From NCBI GenBank assembly GCA_001314715.1, contig LJSV01000017.1, positions 1 through 53,492 of the forward strand: DNA of 53,492 nt. Reading direction: 5' to 3'. This DNA comes from Rhodobacteraceae bacterium HLUCCA12. GTDB taxonomy: Bacteria; Pseudomonadota; Alphaproteobacteria; Rhodobacterales; Rhodobacteraceae. The notes beneath the pieces were generated by a model. It did no database searches. It worked only from the letters and a program-made list of their open reading frames with translations, and had not been told where the DNA came from. The first letter of the stretch is position 1. Every line of letters starts with the position of its first letter. Positions 35,177 through 43,665 of the stretch are shown here, in pieces. The position numbers were made by a program, and so were the translations under genes.

Positions 35177-35393
35177 AATGGAAACACGCAGCACGAGGCG
35201 CTTTGCGCCTTGACCTGGCTGAACGACGCAGGGCGGTGGCTGCGCCTGTAACATCAGCAGACACCGGTGACATGAACCGTGCGGCCACGCGGCTCAGCAA
35301 TTAGCCGCGAACTGCCGCAACTCTCGGCAAGTCGGCTGCCGCCGTCTGACTGGCATCCGGGAACCGCGACGCGGCCCCCGGAAGCGCAAGTCG

Positions 35394-35606
35394 TCAGGTC
35401 CGGACGGATCCCCGATAGAGCAGCCCAGCGCCGGCTACGATGGCGACGATCCCGCCCAGAAGATACCACATGGTATTGCCAGTGAAGCGGCCAGTCAGGG
35501 CCTCCGACATCTGGTCCATCGGCGCCTGGGAGGCGCGCCAGGCGAAGAAGAGCAGCACCGCGCCGAGGACAAGCGCCACAAGGCCGATGATGTTTGTCTG
35601 TGTCAT
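35394..35606 (-). CDS. DUF3185-family small membrane protein
   Basis: 70 residues with two hydrophobic helices (IIGLVALVLGAVLLFFAW; MWYLLGGIVAIVAGAGLLY) separated by QAPMDQMSEALTGRFTGNT, the standard DUF3185 loop. Family members are small stress-associated inner-membrane proteins of unknown role. The start 35606 is the family start MTQTNIIG. Much longer open reading upstream (to 35924) is not protein-like. Confidence 0.88.
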   Translation of the reverse strand: MTQTNIIGLVALVLGAVLLFFAWRASQAPMDQMSEALTGRFTGNTMWYLLGGIVAIVAGAGLLYRGSVRT

Positions 35607-36128
35607 GGTCAATCTCGCTTTCGATTGGGGCCGGCGGGCAGGTTTTCGCCGGGCAATACTCCGGACTCCAGACATTGTGCCGCCGCAAGACGCGCACCAG
35701 ACCTTGCTGAATTCCTGGCGTGCGGCACTTACATGGATCAGTCTGCCCGCCTTGACATTGTTGCGTGCGCCGGGGTCGGCACGCCCGGCCGTGCCGTTGA
35801 TGCGAGGGCGCGAGGATGCGCCGACTGCATATCCTCGTGGCTTTGTGCAAAGCGGTCGTGATTGTTGCCTGTGCAACGTCGTTCTTGTCCCGTGCAAGGG
35901 CAACCGTCGCGAGAGCGAAGGCAACGAATTGCGAGAGACAAACCTAAATCAGTCTCGAAACCGGTGTTCCAGAGTAACCGTATCATGAGATGCGATAGCT
36001 GTCGCGCGCTTGCCTCGGCGCCGCAACTGTCAAAGGCGTAGTTCCCGGACCAGACGTCAGACCCGGCGGTCTCTGTCGGCGACAATGGTTCCTCAGGGCC
36101 ACTGCAATAATCCACGAAAGGTATTTCA
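35607..36128. other. Intergenic region (522 bases) before the large OmpA gene
   Basis: Divergent promoters for DUF3185 and the OmpA-domain gene are expected here. Codon patterns are poor in all frames. No repeat, IS remnant or regulatory RNA was recognised. Confidence 0.4.
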
Positions 36129-37925
36129 ATGACCTCCCAATCTCTGAAGGCAACCACCGCCGCCGTCGCCGTGCTATCGTTCTTGCAGCCACTTCCGGCT
36201 TTGGCGCAATCGAGTGTCGGCGGCGGAGCGAACGCCTCGGCGACAGGGCAGATCAATCGCTTGGAGAACGCCGATTCGCGCTCGTTCGATGAGATTTGCG
36301 CCGAGGCCATGATCCAAGACGCTGCCGCCTGCGAGCTTCATGTTCAGGCGCTTCAATCCGAAGCGCAGGCCGAGGCTGCGGCTGAGGCCGCCGCACAGGC
36401 CGCGATCGAGGCCGAGGCCGCGCAACAAGCGGCTTTGGAAGCCGATGACGCGATGAAGGCCGAGGCTGAGGCCGAGGCCGCCGAACTGGCACGGGTTGCG
36501 ACGGAATCCGAAGCGGAGGCTGCGGAAGCGGCTGAAACCGCCGCCCGCCTCGCACAGCAGGTCGAGGCGGCGGAACAGGCGGCGACTGAAGCGCAAGCTC
36601 GGGCCGAGGCCGAAGCCGAGTCAACCGCACAAGCTGAGGCTGAGGCCGATGCTGAAGCTGAAGCCGACGCCCAAGCTGAAGCCGACTTCGAGGCCAGCGC
36701 CGACGCCGAAGGCGAAGACGAGGGCGGCGCTGCCGCCACAGCCGAAACATCTTCACCATCGAGACCCATCGCCGAAGACTGCCCGGCCGAAGTTGTCAGT
36801 CCCGAGGGTGTCCTCACCTGCGTCAATACGCTTAGCTCTGACGGTTCCCCCGTCGTCGCTGCCCAGGCCGAGTCAGAGGCCGAGGCGGAGCCCGATGTAT
36901 CCACCGAGACCGTTACGCAAGACGATCGCCGCTCAAGCAGCGAGGAGTTCCGCGAATGGCGCCGGGACGATGACCCAGAGGACGAGGCGCAGCCCGACCC
37001 TGAAACCGGCGAACGGACCAGAAGGCGACGCGACACCGGGTTAAGCGATCTCGAAAGTGCCGGCCTGATAGCGTTGGGCGCGGTAGTCGTCGGTGCGATT
37101 CTTTCCGGCGGCGAGCAGGTAGAAGCCAATACCGGCGACCGGGTGATCGTGGTCGACGACGAGGGCAACTACCGCGTTCTCAAGGACGATGATGCGCTGC
37201 TACGCCAGCCCGGGTCAGAGGTTCGCGCCGAACGTTTCAATGACGGATCGACCCGCACCACGGTTACCCGCGAAGATGGCACCCAGATCATCACCATCCG
37301 CGACTCCACCGGCCGCGCGCTGCGCCGCCTGCGCATCGAACCGGACGGGCGCGAATATCTGTTGATCGACGACACCCGCAGGTTCGAGCCAGTGATCGTG
37401 CGCGACCTGCCGACGCCCGCCTATGACGACTTCGACTACCGCGCGGCGACCGATCGCGAAAGCCTGCGGCAGGCCCTTTTGGCCGCTGAAAGACGCGATC
37501 TCGGCCGCAGTTTCAGCCTGCGACAGGTGCGCGATTATATTGAAGTCCGAGAATTGACACCTGTGATCAACCTTTCAGGCATCACCTTCGCCACCAACTC
37601 CGCCGCGATTCAATCATCCCAGGCAGAGCAATTGCGTGAGATGGGTCTGTTGATGCGCGATTTCATCAGTGACGATCCGACCGAGTTGTTCCTTATCGAG
37701 GGCCATACCGATGCGGTCGGATCTGCCAGTGACAACCTGATTCTTTCCGATCGCCGGGCTGAGTCCGTGGCGTTGGCGCTCACAGAGTATTTCGGCGTTC
37801 TGCCGGAAAACATAGTCGTGCAGGGATATGGCGAGCGCCATCTCGAGATCGCGACACAGGAGGCCGAGCGCCTGAACCGGCGGGTCGCCGTGCGCCGGAT
37901 CACACCGCTGCTACGGTCCAACTGA
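36129..37925 (+). CDS. Large OmpA-domain protein with Ala/Glu-rich helical region
   Basis: 598 residues. Signal peptide to about residue 27 (LQPLPALAQS). A highly repetitive Ala/Glu-rich, coiled-coil-like rod spans about 70-205 (blocks such as AEAAAEAAAQAAIEAEAAQQ). Residues 208-290 are charged and linker-like. A short hydrophobic segment GLIALGAVVVGAILSGG lies near 310. The RcnB/PepSY-like beta region around 335-450 includes GSTRTTVTREDGTQIITI. OmpA C-terminal peptidoglycan-binding domain follows from about 476 (GITFATNSAAI; EGHTDAVGSASDNL; RRAESVALALTEYF). It links the outer layers to the cell wall. AAAGG precedes the ATG. A strong terminator follows. Confidence 0.85.
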   Translation: MTSQSLKATTAAVAVLSFLQPLPALAQSSVGGGANASATGQINRLENADSRSFDEICAEAMIQDAAACELHVQALQSEAQAEAAAEAAAQAAIEAEAAQQAALEADDAMKAEAEAEAAELARVATESEAEAAEAAETAARLAQQVEAAEQAATEAQARAEAEAESTAQAEAEADAEAEADAQAEADFEASADAEGEDEGGAAATAETSSPSRPIAEDCPAEVVSPEGVLTCVNTLSSDGSPVVAAQAESEAEAEPDVSTETVTQDDRRSSSEEFREWRRDDDPEDEAQPDPETGERTRRRRDTGLSDLESAGLIALGAVVVGAILSGGEQVEANTGDRVIVVDDEGNYRVLKDDDALLRQPGSEVRAERFNDGSTRTTVTREDGTQIITIRDSTGRALRRLRIEPDGREYLLIDDTRRFEPVIVRDLPTPAYDDFDYRAATDRESLRQALLAAERRDLGRSFSLRQVRDYIEVRELTPVINLSGITFATNSAAIQSSQAEQLREMGLLMRDFISDDPTELFLIEGHTDAVGSASDNLILSDRRAESVALALTEYFGVLPENIVVQGYGERHLEIATQEAERLNRRVAVRRITPLLRSN

Positions 37926-37975
37926 ATATACCGAGGGCGCCCATATCGAGCCTTGAAATCATCGCATCCTTAGAG

Positions 37976-38011
37976 AACACCCCTGGTCACGCTTGCGACC
38001 AGGGGTGTTTT
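37976..38011 (+). terminator. Rho-independent terminator of the OmpA-domain gene
   Basis: A 13-bp stem, AACACCCCTGGTC with GACCAGGGGTGTT, around the loop ACGCTTGC, followed by TTTTCG. It lies 51 bases past the stop. Confidence 0.9.
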
Positions 38012-38192
38012 CGTTGCGAACTTGGAACAGCCCCGCATGGGGTTTGGCCACCCGGATTTTCGACCTGGCGGTGCCAGGCAGGCCAGAATACCGGGGCGCG
38101 ATAGCACGAGTTTTCTGGCCGCGGGGGTAAAGGTTGCAGCACCCGCAGGAGCCTGTTCATTCTAGGTTATGGCCCCTGCACCGGCACATATG

Positions 38193-38224
38193 ATGGCGGC
38201 CCCGGAACATTCCGGGGCCGCCAT
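38193..38224. terminator. Probable terminator hairpin between convergent genes
   Basis: Near-perfect palindrome ATGGCGGCCCCGGAA / TTCCGGGGCCGCCAT with a two- to four-base loop, followed on the plus strand by TTCTC. It lies between the converging OmpA and SH3/DUF1236 genes, so it may stop read-through in both directions. The missing T-run on the minus side makes that direction less sure. Confidence 0.65.
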
Positions 38225-38269
38225 TTCTCAAGGGACATATCGGCGTGTCTAATCCGCTCGGCGGGAACC

Positions 38270-38911
38270 TCAGCGCACGATGTAGACGACTTGACGGGTG
38301 TCGCGCTCTACGAGGACCCGAACGCCGTTGATGTAGGCATAGTGATATTCGCTTTCCGGCACTTCAGCCAGGGGAACGGTCTCGGGGAGACCCGCGCCAA
38401 CCACGACTTCGCCGTCCAGATAGACCGGATCGACAGGGTTGCTTCGGACATAGGTCGTCACGCGCTCGTCTGGTGTGATCGCTGCGCCGGCACCCATGCC
38501 GATTGCCGCGCCGATAAGTGCACCGACCGGACCTCCGACAATGGCGCCGGCAATCGCGCCGGCGGCGCCGCCGCCAATCGTGCTGTTCGGGCTCCGTTCA
38601 TAGGTGATGGATTGCACATCCAGCCGTTCGCGATTGCTGGCGATCGGCGCTTCGACCATGGCGGTCAGATAATCGCCAGAGGCCCATCCGCTGACGTCAC
38701 CATGCATGACGCGACACCAGTTGGATTCGTCAAGGCATCCGTCAACGGTTACGCTTTGTGCGGCCGGGATCACCGCGACCACATCATAAGAAATGCTTGG
38801 CCCGGCGCGAAGATTCAGATCGGTCCATGCGGTGGCTGTCGTTTCGGCCTGCGCAGTCGTGGCAAGAAGCAGACCCGCGACAGTCGCACCAAGTGTGAGC
38901 TTAAAGTTCAT
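38270..38911 (-). CDS. Secreted SH3-like / DUF1236 protein
   Basis: 213 residues. Signal peptide MNFKLTLGATVAGLLLATTAQA. Residues 25-85 form a bacterial SH3 domain (LNLRAGPSISYDVVAVIP; CRVMHGDVSGWASGDYL). A Gly/Ala-rich glycine-zipper-like stretch near 115-150 (GGPVGALIGAAIGMGAGAAI) is followed by DUF1236 at the end (VYLDGEVVVGAGLPETVPL; YHYAYINGVRVLVERDTRQV). The domains imply binding to the cell wall or membrane. AAAGGA is before ATG 38911. Confidence 0.9.
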   Translation of the reverse strand: MNFKLTLGATVAGLLLATTAQAETTATAWTDLNLRAGPSISYDVVAVIPAAQSVTVDGCLDESNWCRVMHGDVSGWASGDYLTAMVEAPIASNRERLDVQSITYERSPNSTIGGGAAGAIAGAIVGGPVGALIGAAIGMGAGAAITPDERVTTYVRSNPVDPVYLDGEVVVGAGLPETVPLAEVPESEYHYAYINGVRVLVERDTRQVVYIVR

Positions 38912-39307
38912 GACATTATCCTTTGGCGGCGTGTTCGAGAGTCTCGAAGCACAGAAATCCGAGACAGACCACGAACGGGCCTGCCCTGTACTTTTCCGAT
39001 TTCGGGAACATGCGCTTTCGCGAACGAGGATTCGTTCGCCAGGTTTCATCTTGCCCCAACGCCGTCCTGGCCACGCTAATGCAGATCAGTCATGGGCACA
39101 CGTATTGTGAGGGGCCTGTGTGCCTGGCTAATTTTTGGGTTCCGGCGCGACCTTTTGCAAAGGGGCTGAGGCCAGTCATGGACAGCAAGGGCCTTCCTGT
39201 CCAGGCGCGAGCCGGCACTGATCCATGTTGTCGCACGTTCTCGTCAAAAGGCCAGTGTGGGGTTGATTGACGTCCTTTGGTCGACGTCTTGAAAAAACGA
39301 GGAAGCG
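38912..39307. other. Intergenic region (396 bases)
   Basis: Divergent promoter region between the DUF1236 gene and the small membrane protein at 39308. No gene, hairpin or repeat seen. Confidence 0.4.
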
Positions 39308-39382
39308 ATGAACCAGATCATATGGATAGTCGGACTGATCGTGATCGTCCTGTTCGTACTAGGCTACTTTGGATTGCGCTGA
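39308..39382 (+). CDS. 24-residue hydrophobic membrane microprotein
   Basis: ATG at 39308 follows GAGGAAGC and encodes 24 residues that are almost wholly one hydrophobic helix (IIWIVGLIVIVLFVLGYFGL) with a final Arg. Very short conserved proteins of this form (MNQIIWIVG...) are frequent next to stress genes in Rhodobacterales, as I recall. It is too short for standard gene finders. The role is unknown; it may modulate a nearby membrane complex. Confidence 0.65.
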   Translation: MNQIIWIVGLIVIVLFVLGYFGLR

Positions 39383-39515
39383 ACGGCACCCACGCAGTTG
39401 CCTGCAGCATAACCACGGAACCCGAAACGACCGGCACCAGCCAGGATTGACGGGCGGGCGCCGATGTGAGCCCCGGCACGATCCGGGGCAATCGAGACAT
39501 TCCTGGAGTTTCAGA

Positions 39516-39791
39516 ATGAACGCCCCTCTTAAGTCGAATCCGAAAGCCGACCCATCACCGGATGATCTCAGCCAACAGATCGAAGCGTTGCGCGGGGATC
39601 TGGTGAAGATTGCCGCAACCGTTTCGGGCGAAGTATCCGAGGGGATCGAGAAGGCCGGACATCAGATCGGCCAAACCGGTCGCGACGCTCGCGAAACAGC
39701 CGTCAATGCAGTGATCGGCCACCCCCTCACGGCGATCGGGATTGCCGCGGGCATCGGGCTTTTGCTCGGAATGATGGCAAGGAAAAGCTGA
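39516..39791 (+). CDS. DUF883/ElaB/YqjD-like membrane-anchored protein
   Basis: 91 residues. A helical amphipathic N-terminus (DLSQQIEALRGDLVKIAATV) is followed by a single C-terminal hydrophobic segment LTAIGIAAGIGLLLGMMARKS. The composition and layout fit the DUF883 (ElaB/YqjD) family of C-tail-anchored, ribosome- or stress-associated proteins. TGGAG precedes the ATG. It lies 133 bases after the 24-residue microprotein. Confidence 0.85.
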   Translation: MNAPLKSNPKADPSPDDLSQQIEALRGDLVKIAATVSGEVSEGIEKAGHQIGQTGRDARETAVNAVIGHPLTAIGIAAGIGLLLGMMARKS

Positions 39792-39864
39792 TCCGCCTTG
39801 GCGCTGCCGTTTCTCCACACACTTCAAGTCTTGCCTGCGGAAAATGCTCCCCGAGGTTCGACCG

Positions 39865-41046
39865 CTACTGCCGTTTGCGGCTCTCATCGTTGCGTTTTGG
39901 CTTGCGCAGCGGCGGTGACAGGTGCGCGGCGGCGTTGAGCCGTCGCGCGAAAGCCACCGCGACGATCAGCGTCGGCGTCGCCACCAACGCGCCGGCGGCA
40001 CCCCATAGCCAGGCGCCGAAGGCGATGCCAGCAAAGACGGCGATGGGGGCGATCCGAATGCGTGCGCCGACCACCATCGGCGTGACCACCTGACTTTCGA
40101 TCATGTTCAGTGCCACCACGACCAAGAAAGGCGCGGCGGCGACAAGCGGACTGTCGAATGTCACGATGCCGACACTCAGCGCGACGAGCGCCATGATGGC
40201 CACGCCGATAAAGGGCATGAAGTTGGCAACCGCCGCAACAACACCCCACAACGGGGCGTTCGCCACGCCGAGCAACTGGAACGCCACTCCGATGCAGAAC
40301 CCGAGCCCCAGATTGACCGCTGTGATCGCAAGCAGGTAGCGCGCGACATCGGTGCGCACATCGCGCATCGCCCGTCCGACCGCGCGACGTGCCGAAGCGC
40401 CCGGGACAAGGGACATTCCCCAACGGGCCAGCATCACGCGGTCACGCAGCAGAAAGAACGTCAACATCGCCCAGAACGCCGCCCCCGCGACCCGCCTCGG
40501 GGCGCCGATCACCCAATCCGCCAAAAGGCGCTGTCCCCCCTGCACCAGCCTGCCCACAGCATCATCGTCCGAAGTTGTAGCAGGTTCGTCCACCTGCGAG
40601 CCACGTTCGACAGCGAGGGGATCGTCGACACCGGCCTCGAACGCATTGAACATTCCCGCCAGGATCTCGCGCGTGCGGCGTTCCATCTCGCGCAGGATCT
40701 GGGGCGCCCGTTCGTTCCACGCTTCGGCCGAGGGGGCAAGCGCGTAAACGGTGGTGGCCGCCCCCAACAGCAATCCCCCGACGACCAGTGCGGCGCAGAG
40801 CGATGCGGGCGCGCCGGTGCGTTCCAGCGAACGGACGGCCGGCGCTAGGGCGATGGCACAAAGAACCGCCAACACCACCGGTATCGCGATCAAGTTAGCG
40901 GCATTCAGGGCCGCAAGGAAGGTCACCCCAGCGATGACCCCAAGAAACACGGTCTGCAGCCCGCCGCGATCGAGCGTGGAAAACCACCCCAGGGATGGTG
41001 CAGCGCGCGGCGGCGCGGCTTTGATGTGTGAGTGACCTTCCGGCAT
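39865..41046 (-). CDS. AI-2E-family (PerM/TqsA-type) transporter
   Basis: 393 residues with about eight membrane helices. Early elements are FLGVIAGVTFLAALNAANLIAIPVVLAVLCAIALAPAV. The periplasmic region is followed by WAMLTFFLLRDRVMLARWG and LGVANAPLWGVVAAVANFMPFIGVAIMAL, which includes the family P-x-(I/V)-G helix. Then comes IESQVVTPMVVGARIRIAPI. Substrates in this family range from AI-2 to Na+/H+ exchange, so none is assigned. The start 41046 (MPEGHSHIK) is preferred; the longer frame to 41145 has a non-membrane leader. Confidence 0.88.
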   Translation of the reverse strand: MPEGHSHIKAAPPRAAPSLGWFSTLDRGGLQTVFLGVIAGVTFLAALNAANLIAIPVVLAVLCAIALAPAVRSLERTGAPASLCAALVVGGLLLGAATTVYALAPSAEAWNERAPQILREMERRTREILAGMFNAFEAGVDDPLAVERGSQVDEPATTSDDDAVGRLVQGGQRLLADWVIGAPRRVAGAAFWAMLTFFLLRDRVMLARWGMSLVPGASARRAVGRAMRDVRTDVARYLLAITAVNLGLGFCIGVAFQLLGVANAPLWGVVAAVANFMPFIGVAIMALVALSVGIVTFDSPLVAAAPFLVVVALNMIESQVVTPMVVGARIRIAPIAVFAGIAFGAWLWGAAGALVATPTLIVAVAFARRLNAAAHLSPPLRKPKRNDESRKRQ

Positions 41047-41321
41047 GTTGAATGGCAGCCTTCGCGAACCGATCAGCGGACAAGACATCTGTCCCGTGGC
41101 GGCCAATCCCGAGCGGATCGGAGCGCGCCTGGAGTTTCGCAGCACGTAGAGGCACCTGGCGCGGACGCATCGGTCGTGCCCGACGATATCATCCGCGCCG
41201 GTGAGTTTTGCTGATGCATGTTAGGGCCGCACGGTCGGCGAACTGCGATAGTAACGTTCACGGTGCCGTCCGGTCGCGCAAGTGGGCGGACCATAAGCGG
41301 CGCCTTTCTCCAGCCGAAGGA

Positions 41322-41504
41322 GTGAGGAAGATCGACAAGAACCGCATCAAGGGAGCCGTCAAGCAGGCCGAAGGAACCGTCAAGGAGCAGGTCGGCAAGC
41401 TTGCCGGGAACCCGACCCTGGAAGCCGAAGGCAAGTTCAAGAAAGCCGAGGGGGCAATTCAGAGGTCCATCGGCAATGCCAGGGACTCACTGCGCAAAAG
41501 CTGA
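41322..41504 (+). CDS. CsbD-like stress protein
   Basis: About 60 residues, highly charged and Lys/Glu-rich: KNRIKGAVKQAEGTVKEQVG, then GKFKKAEGAIQRSIGNARDS. This is the CsbD pattern of a small stress-induced soluble helical protein. The start is proposed as GTG at 41322. The ribosome-binding AAGGAG partly overlaps it, so the true start may differ slightly. It is the first of three tiny plus-strand genes in a row. Confidence 0.75.
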   Translation: MRKIDKNRIKGAVKQAEGTVKEQVGKLAGNPTLEAEGKFKKAEGAIQRSIGNARDSLRKS

Positions 41505-41541
41505 CTGCAACGTCATGCAGCAAAAGCAAGAGGACGAACCG

Positions 41542-41703
41542 ATGGAAAAGAACAAGAAGAAGAAACCCGGCGCCGGGGCGCCCAAGGGCGCCAAGGTCCC
41601 GAGTGAATACAAGTCCCGCGCCGCAGAAGGCAAAACCAGCCAGACCGACGCGGCATTCCACAAGGCACCCGGCAAGGCGAAGGATGCGGCCCGAAAGGGC
41701 TGA
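41542..41703 (+). CDS. Small basic (Lys-rich) protein
   Basis: 53 residues dominated by Lys, Ala, Pro and Gly (EKNKKKKPGAGAPKGAKVPS; KAPGKAKDAARKG). The composition suggests a disordered nucleic-acid- or membrane-associated stress protein. AGAGGA precedes ATG 41542; ATG 41515 is in frame and also possible. Follows the CsbD-like gene by 37 bases. No family recognised. Confidence 0.6.
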   Translation: MEKNKKKKPGAGAPKGAKVPSEYKSRAAEGKTSQTDAAFHKAPGKAKDAARKG

Positions 41704-41784
41704 CTCCCCTGCCGGATGGCCCCGCCGCGACGTCCCTCGCGCGGCGGGGTCGATTAAAGTGCAATCGAAGCCAGGAACCGCATC

Positions 41785-41940
41785 ATGCTGGGCACCATTC
41801 TGATCGTCATTCTCGTGCTGTTCCTGCTGGGCGTCCTGCCGACCTGGGAGCACAGCCGGTCTTGGGGCTACGGACCCAGCGGCACCGCCGGCCTGATCCT
41901 GGTGGTGCTGGTTGTTCTTGTGCTGACAGAGCGTTTGTAA
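41785..41940 (+). CDS. DUF3309-family small membrane protein
   Basis: 51 residues. One helix at the start (MLGTILIVILVLFLLGVLP), the conserved loop TWEHSRSWGYGPSG, then a second helix (GLILVVLVVLVLTERL). This is the DUF3309 architecture of two-helix stress-linked membrane proteins. A CAGGAACC ribosome-binding site is present. Probably part of the CsbD-like unit. Confidence 0.85.
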   Translation: MLGTILIVILVLFLLGVLPTWEHSRSWGYGPSGTAGLILVVLVVLVLTERL

Positions 41941-41995
41941 AGCGCGTGCGCACGGCCGAACAGCCTGCAAACCCCATCTGCGTGTTTGCCTGCCT

Positions 41996-42229
41996 TCAGC
42001 GGCGGCGCACCGAATTCCCGCCTGCAAGGATTCCGTTGATCAGCGCCGCAACCGCGGCGTTCAACGCCTCCTTGCCGTCATTCGGCGCATTTTCATGTGC
42101 CGCTGCGGCGTCCTTGAGAACTCCGACAATCTCGCGTTCCGGCAAGATCTTGTGATCGTTCAGCGCAAGCAAAAGCGATTCGCAGATGGCGAGCGCTGCG
42201 GTTCCGGCAATGTCATTTGGAGCGGTCAT
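41996..42229 (-). CDS. Small hypothetical helical protein
   Basis: 77 residues, helical (NDIAGTAALAICESLLLALN; VLKDAAAAHENAPNDGKEAL). It has no signal or membrane segment. The ATG 42229 lacks a strong ribosome-binding site, and ATG 42247 is in frame. Similar short proteins are annotated as hypothetical in Rhodobacterales, to my memory. It converges with the small gene at 41785. Confidence 0.6.
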   Translation of the reverse strand: MTAPNDIAGTAALAICESLLLALNDHKILPEREIVGVLKDAAAAHENAPNDGKEALNAAVAALINGILAGGNSVRRR

Positions 42230-42401
42230 GGTCAGCTGAGCCTTCATACTGGGGACAAGAGTCCCGCCCAACTCCGGCCGGAACATCTCGCGATTATAGG
42301 CCTGATCTGGTATTCTTGACTGATACAGAGTAGCCTTACACCGCTCTTTTCAGGGTATCTCGGTCTTCGAACGGGCCGTTGCAGACCCGATTGGAATATA
42401 C

Positions 42402-43133
42402 ATGCTGAACGAGTCGAGCCCACTCACTCGCAAACTCTCGACCTTCGTCGCCCTGTCGGACGCTGACCTTGGGACGCTGGCCCGCTTTGACCGGCGCCGC
42501 CGGAACTTTCTGCCGGGGCACGAGATGATCCATGAGGGGCAGACGGGCTCATCGGCCTTTGTTCTGTCGAAAGGCTGGGCTTGTTCTTACAAGCTACTGC
42601 CTGACGGTGAACGGCAGATCGTGGACTTCCAGATTCCGGGCGACTTCCTGGGATTGCGCAGTATCCTGTTCCGGACCTCGGACCACAGCATCGAGGCTGT
42701 CACCCGGATCGAGGCGTCCGAGGTGCTCCCCTCCGATATTCTCGATGCTTTCACGCGGGCTCCGCGGCTGGCCACCGCTGTCTTGTGGGCGGCCTCGCGC
42801 GATGAAGCGATGGTCGTGGAACATCTGGTCAATCTGGGGCGGCGTTCGGCCGAGGAACGCATGGCCCATTTCCTGCTGGAACTGGGTGCGCGACTAACCC
42901 TTGTCGGGCTCGGCGATCGCAAGGGCTATGACTGCCCGCTGACACAGTATCATCTCGCCGATGTGTTGGGCTTGAGCGCGGTGCATGTGAACCGCGTCCT
43001 GCGCCATCTGCGCGAAGAGGGGCTCGTCACGTTCCGGCAGGGGCACGTCATCTTCGATGATTTCGCGCGCCTCAAGACACTCGCCGCTTTCGACACGGCC
43101 TATCTTGATCAAGAGGGGCCGCTTCTGCCCTGA
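42402..43133 (+). CDS. Crp/Fnr-family transcriptional regulator
   Basis: 243 residues. N-terminal cyclic-nucleotide-binding-fold sensor domain (FLPGHEMIHEGQTGSSAFVL; GERQIVDFQIPGDFLGLRS). It is followed by an HTH_Crp domain with QYHLADVLGLSAVHVNRVLR as recognition helix. No cluster of Cys that would bind an Fe-S group appears, so it is not an oxygen-sensing Fnr. The C-terminus is short after the HTH. It may control the adjacent stress genes. Confidence 0.9.
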   Translation: MLNESSPLTRKLSTFVALSDADLGTLARFDRRRRNFLPGHEMIHEGQTGSSAFVLSKGWACSYKLLPDGERQIVDFQIPGDFLGLRSILFRTSDHSIEAVTRIEASEVLPSDILDAFTRAPRLATAVLWAASRDEAMVVEHLVNLGRRSAEERMAHFLLELGARLTLVGLGDRKGYDCPLTQYHLADVLGLSAVHVNRVLRHLREEGLVTFRQGHVIFDDFARLKTLAAFDTAYLDQEGPLLP

Positions 43134-43184
43134 TGCCCCCCCGGCGGGTCTTGCCGGAGAGGGTATTTTCATCGCAGAAGGTGG

Positions 43185-43379
43185 TTACGCCAGCGCTTTG
43201 GTCGCAGCGTCAAGCTCGCGGCTGCACTCGCCATCGTGCTTTGCGGCCATCGCCTTCTCGGCTGCCTGGTAATGCTTCAGCGCTGCATCTTTCTTGGGTC
43301 CGGCCGGCGCCTTGTCCCATGCCGCCTTGACGGACTTCATTTTCTCGTTGGTCGTCGGCATCTGGGATTTCGCTTCCAT
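43185..43379 (-). CDS. Small Lys/Ala-rich helical protein
   Basis: 64 residues, Lys/Ala/Glu-rich: NEKMKSVKAAWDKAPAGPKK, then AALKHYQAAEKAMAAKHDGE. The pattern suggests a helical hairpin of three short helices. No signal peptide or known family. AAAGGACC precedes ATG 43379. Convergent with the Crp/Fnr gene. Confidence 0.65.
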   Translation of the reverse strand: MEAKSQMPTTNEKMKSVKAAWDKAPAGPKKDAALKHYQAAEKAMAAKHDGECSRELDAATKALA

Positions 43380-43603
43380 GGGCTTGGTCCTTTTTTTGTC
43401 TGTTCGAATTGACGAAGCCTTCCCGCCGGGTCGAAACGATGCCCGGTTGCCGAACGGGAAAGCTTCGCCATCACTCGTTACAAACGACTGACGGCGGAAT
43501 ACGTTGCCGTCCCGGAAACCTTATCGGCGATCACCGTGAAAAAGACTGATGCAAGTTGGCATTTCAAGAAATACTTCCGCCAAGCCCCGAGCGGCGCATC
43601 AAT

Positions 43604-43639
43604 GAAAAGGACGGGCGCGGGGTTTGGTCCCGGCCCGTC
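43604..43639 (-). terminator. Rho-independent terminator of the OmpA-type lipoprotein gene
   Basis: On the minus strand GACGGGC-CGGG is followed by a short loop and a CCCG-C-GCCCGTC return arm, then CTTTT. It begins 27 bases after the stop of the minus-strand OmpA gene. Confidence 0.75.
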
Positions 43640-43665
43640 GCATCTCTTGGTGACACCGACTGCGC

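Noticed and set aside
36253-37168. Long minus-strand frames rich in Ser/Ala or Arg/Pro
   Set aside because: They arise from the repetitive Ala/Glu codons of the OmpA-domain gene on the other strand.
34064-43500. EcfG-type general stress promoters (GGAAC-N16-17-GTT) ahead of the small stress genes
   Set aside because: Checked by eye upstream of several genes; no convincing pair with right spacing was found.
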